DNA from: Clostridium cylindrosporum DSM 605
GTDB taxonomy: Bacteria; Bacillota; Clostridia; Clostridiales; Caloramatoraceae
Direction: 5' to 3'
Assembly (NCBI RefSeq): GCF_001047375.1
Contig: NZ_LFVU01000028.1
Location: 62,001 to 126,000 of the forward strand
Length of the DNA: 64,000 nucleotides
Below are positions 63,435-64,000 of this stretch, piece after piece. A model generated the notes under the pieces. It was given only the letters and a program-made list of their open reading frames with translations, was not told where the DNA came from and made no database searches. How positions within the stretch are numbered: position 1 is the first letter of the stretch; each line of letters begins with the position of its first letter. The position numbers and the translations under genes are program-made.

Positions 63435-64000
63435 TTATATATCATTTCTTATTATATCTTCATATGTTTCTCTTTTAACTATAAGTCTAGATGTGCCTTC
63501 TTTAACCATTACAACTGCTGGCTTTGGTAATCTGTTATAGTTGCTAGACATTGAATAATTATATGCTCCAGTACTTAATATTCCTATATGGTCGCCACTT
63601 TTTCTTTCTGGAAGTGAAATTTTATTTATTAGTATATCACCTGACTCACAGCATTTCCCTGCTACTGTTACATTCTCCTCTTCTCTATCAGCATTTTCAA
63701 TTGCCACAGCTAAGTACTCTGCTCCATAAAGAGGTGGTCTTGGATTATCAGTCATTCCACCATCTACACTAATGTACTTTCTAACACCTTCTATGTTTTT
63801 AATAGCACCTACTGTATATAGAGTAACCCCAGCTTCTCCAACTACCCATCTACCTGGCTCAATAATAATCATTGGTCTTTTAAGGCCATTTTCCTTAAAC
63901 TCTCTATCCACTTCACTATTCATAAGGTCAGTGAAATAAGAAACATCTAGTCTAGTATCCGACTCTGTATAGAAAATTCCAAATCCTCCACCTAGATTAA
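63435..64000 (-). CDS. lysA: Diaminopimelate decarboxylase, C-terminal part
   Basis: Only the C-terminal part is inside the window; the frame stays open to the right edge with NLGGGFGIFYTESDT at the edge, the PLP-binding Gly loop. Further down IIEPGRWVVGEAGV, and VAGKCCESGDIL and STGAYNYSMSSNYN near the C-terminus, are typical. It would make lysine from meso-diaminopimelate. ATG at 63923 is internal, not the start. Confidence 0.93.
   Translation of the reverse strand, partial: NLGGGFGIFYTESDTRLDVSYFTDLMNSEVDREFKENGLKRPMIIIEPGRWVVGEAGVTLYTVGAIKNIEGVRKYISVDGGMTDNPRPPLYGAEYLAVAIENADREEENVTVAGKCCESGDILINKISLPERKSGDHIGILSTGAYNYSMSSNYNRLPKPAVVMVKEGTSRLIVKRETYEDIIRNDI

Noticed and set aside
1-64000. 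CRISPR array, insertion sequence, prophage or tRNA cluster
   Set aside because: No regularly spaced direct repeats, transposase, integrase, phage structural genes or cloverleaf-like sequences with T-loop motifs were seen.

Overview
The window comes from the chromosome of a low-GC, anaerobic, spore-forming Firmicute, most likely Clostridium in the strict sense. The AT-rich codon use, strong AGGAGG ribosome sites, frequent TTG starts, T-box leaders, rubrerythrin, two-subunit Fe-S serine dehydratase, sporulation pair cwlJ-gerQ and the many hairpin-plus-T-run terminators all point there. I see no tRNA or rRNA gene, insertion sequence, prophage or CRISPR array; this is housekeeping chromosome with a few poorly described clostridial families.

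Region by region. 0-8 kb (all minus): uvsE with a metal-exporter gene; nth with a VanW-type wall protein gene; DUF503, queG and plsC; then a cysteine operon cysK-cysE behind a T-box leader with a candidate UGC (Cys) specifier. 8-16.5 kb: a YgiQ radical SAM protein, membrane-lipid functions (DedA, TVP38, lipid kinase, psd-pssA), rubrerythrin and a Ca2+/H+ exchanger. 16.5-21 kb: two tandem, nearly identical chemoreceptors. 21-31 kb: sdaAB-sdaAA (beta subunit without its ACT domain), YitT, tldD-tldE, a cobalamin adenosyltransferase and two tandem 551-residue nucleoside-kinase-like proteins. 31-36.8 kb: a SUKH-TPR protein, DUF421-DUF4363, fructose-bisphosphate aldolase, a REC-GGDEF regulator and a nucleoid-associated protein. 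36.9-39 kb: a compact three-gene unit of a DUF5685-type protein, a J-domain/TPR protein with a 12-cysteine tail, and a small membrane protein. 39-50 kb: CYTH protein, a metallophosphoesterase with an HMA-like protein lacking its cysteines, a FliK-like/FlhB-tail pair, a methyltransferase, an AlbA_2 protein, and glycyl-tRNA synthetase with its own T-box. 50-64 kb: ppsR, two DMT transporters, a MocR regulator directly ahead of ddl, a MIF-like tautomerase, a HAD hydrolase, a class V aminotransferase behind a 17-bp perfect palindrome, iscS-thiI, a previously uncalled 59-residue Cys-rich protein, iadA, cwlJ-gerQ and the 3' part of lysA.

How the parts work together: cysK-cysE make cysteine under tRNA-Cys control; the cysteine desulfurase feeds sulfur to ThiI for 4-thiouridine; psd and pssA are consecutive steps to phosphatidylethanolamine; sdaAB-sdaAA turn serine into pyruvate; ddl and its MocR neighbour serve wall synthesis; cwlJ and gerQ act in spore germination. 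The strongest candidates for undescribed biology are the DUF5685/J-domain/Cys-tail unit, the divergent nucleoside-kinase paralogue, the Cys-rich 59-mer and the large palindromes at 34740-34799 and 57043-57081. Several start codons are placed here at internal ATG or TTG codons because the ribosome site decides it; those choices are stated in each entry.
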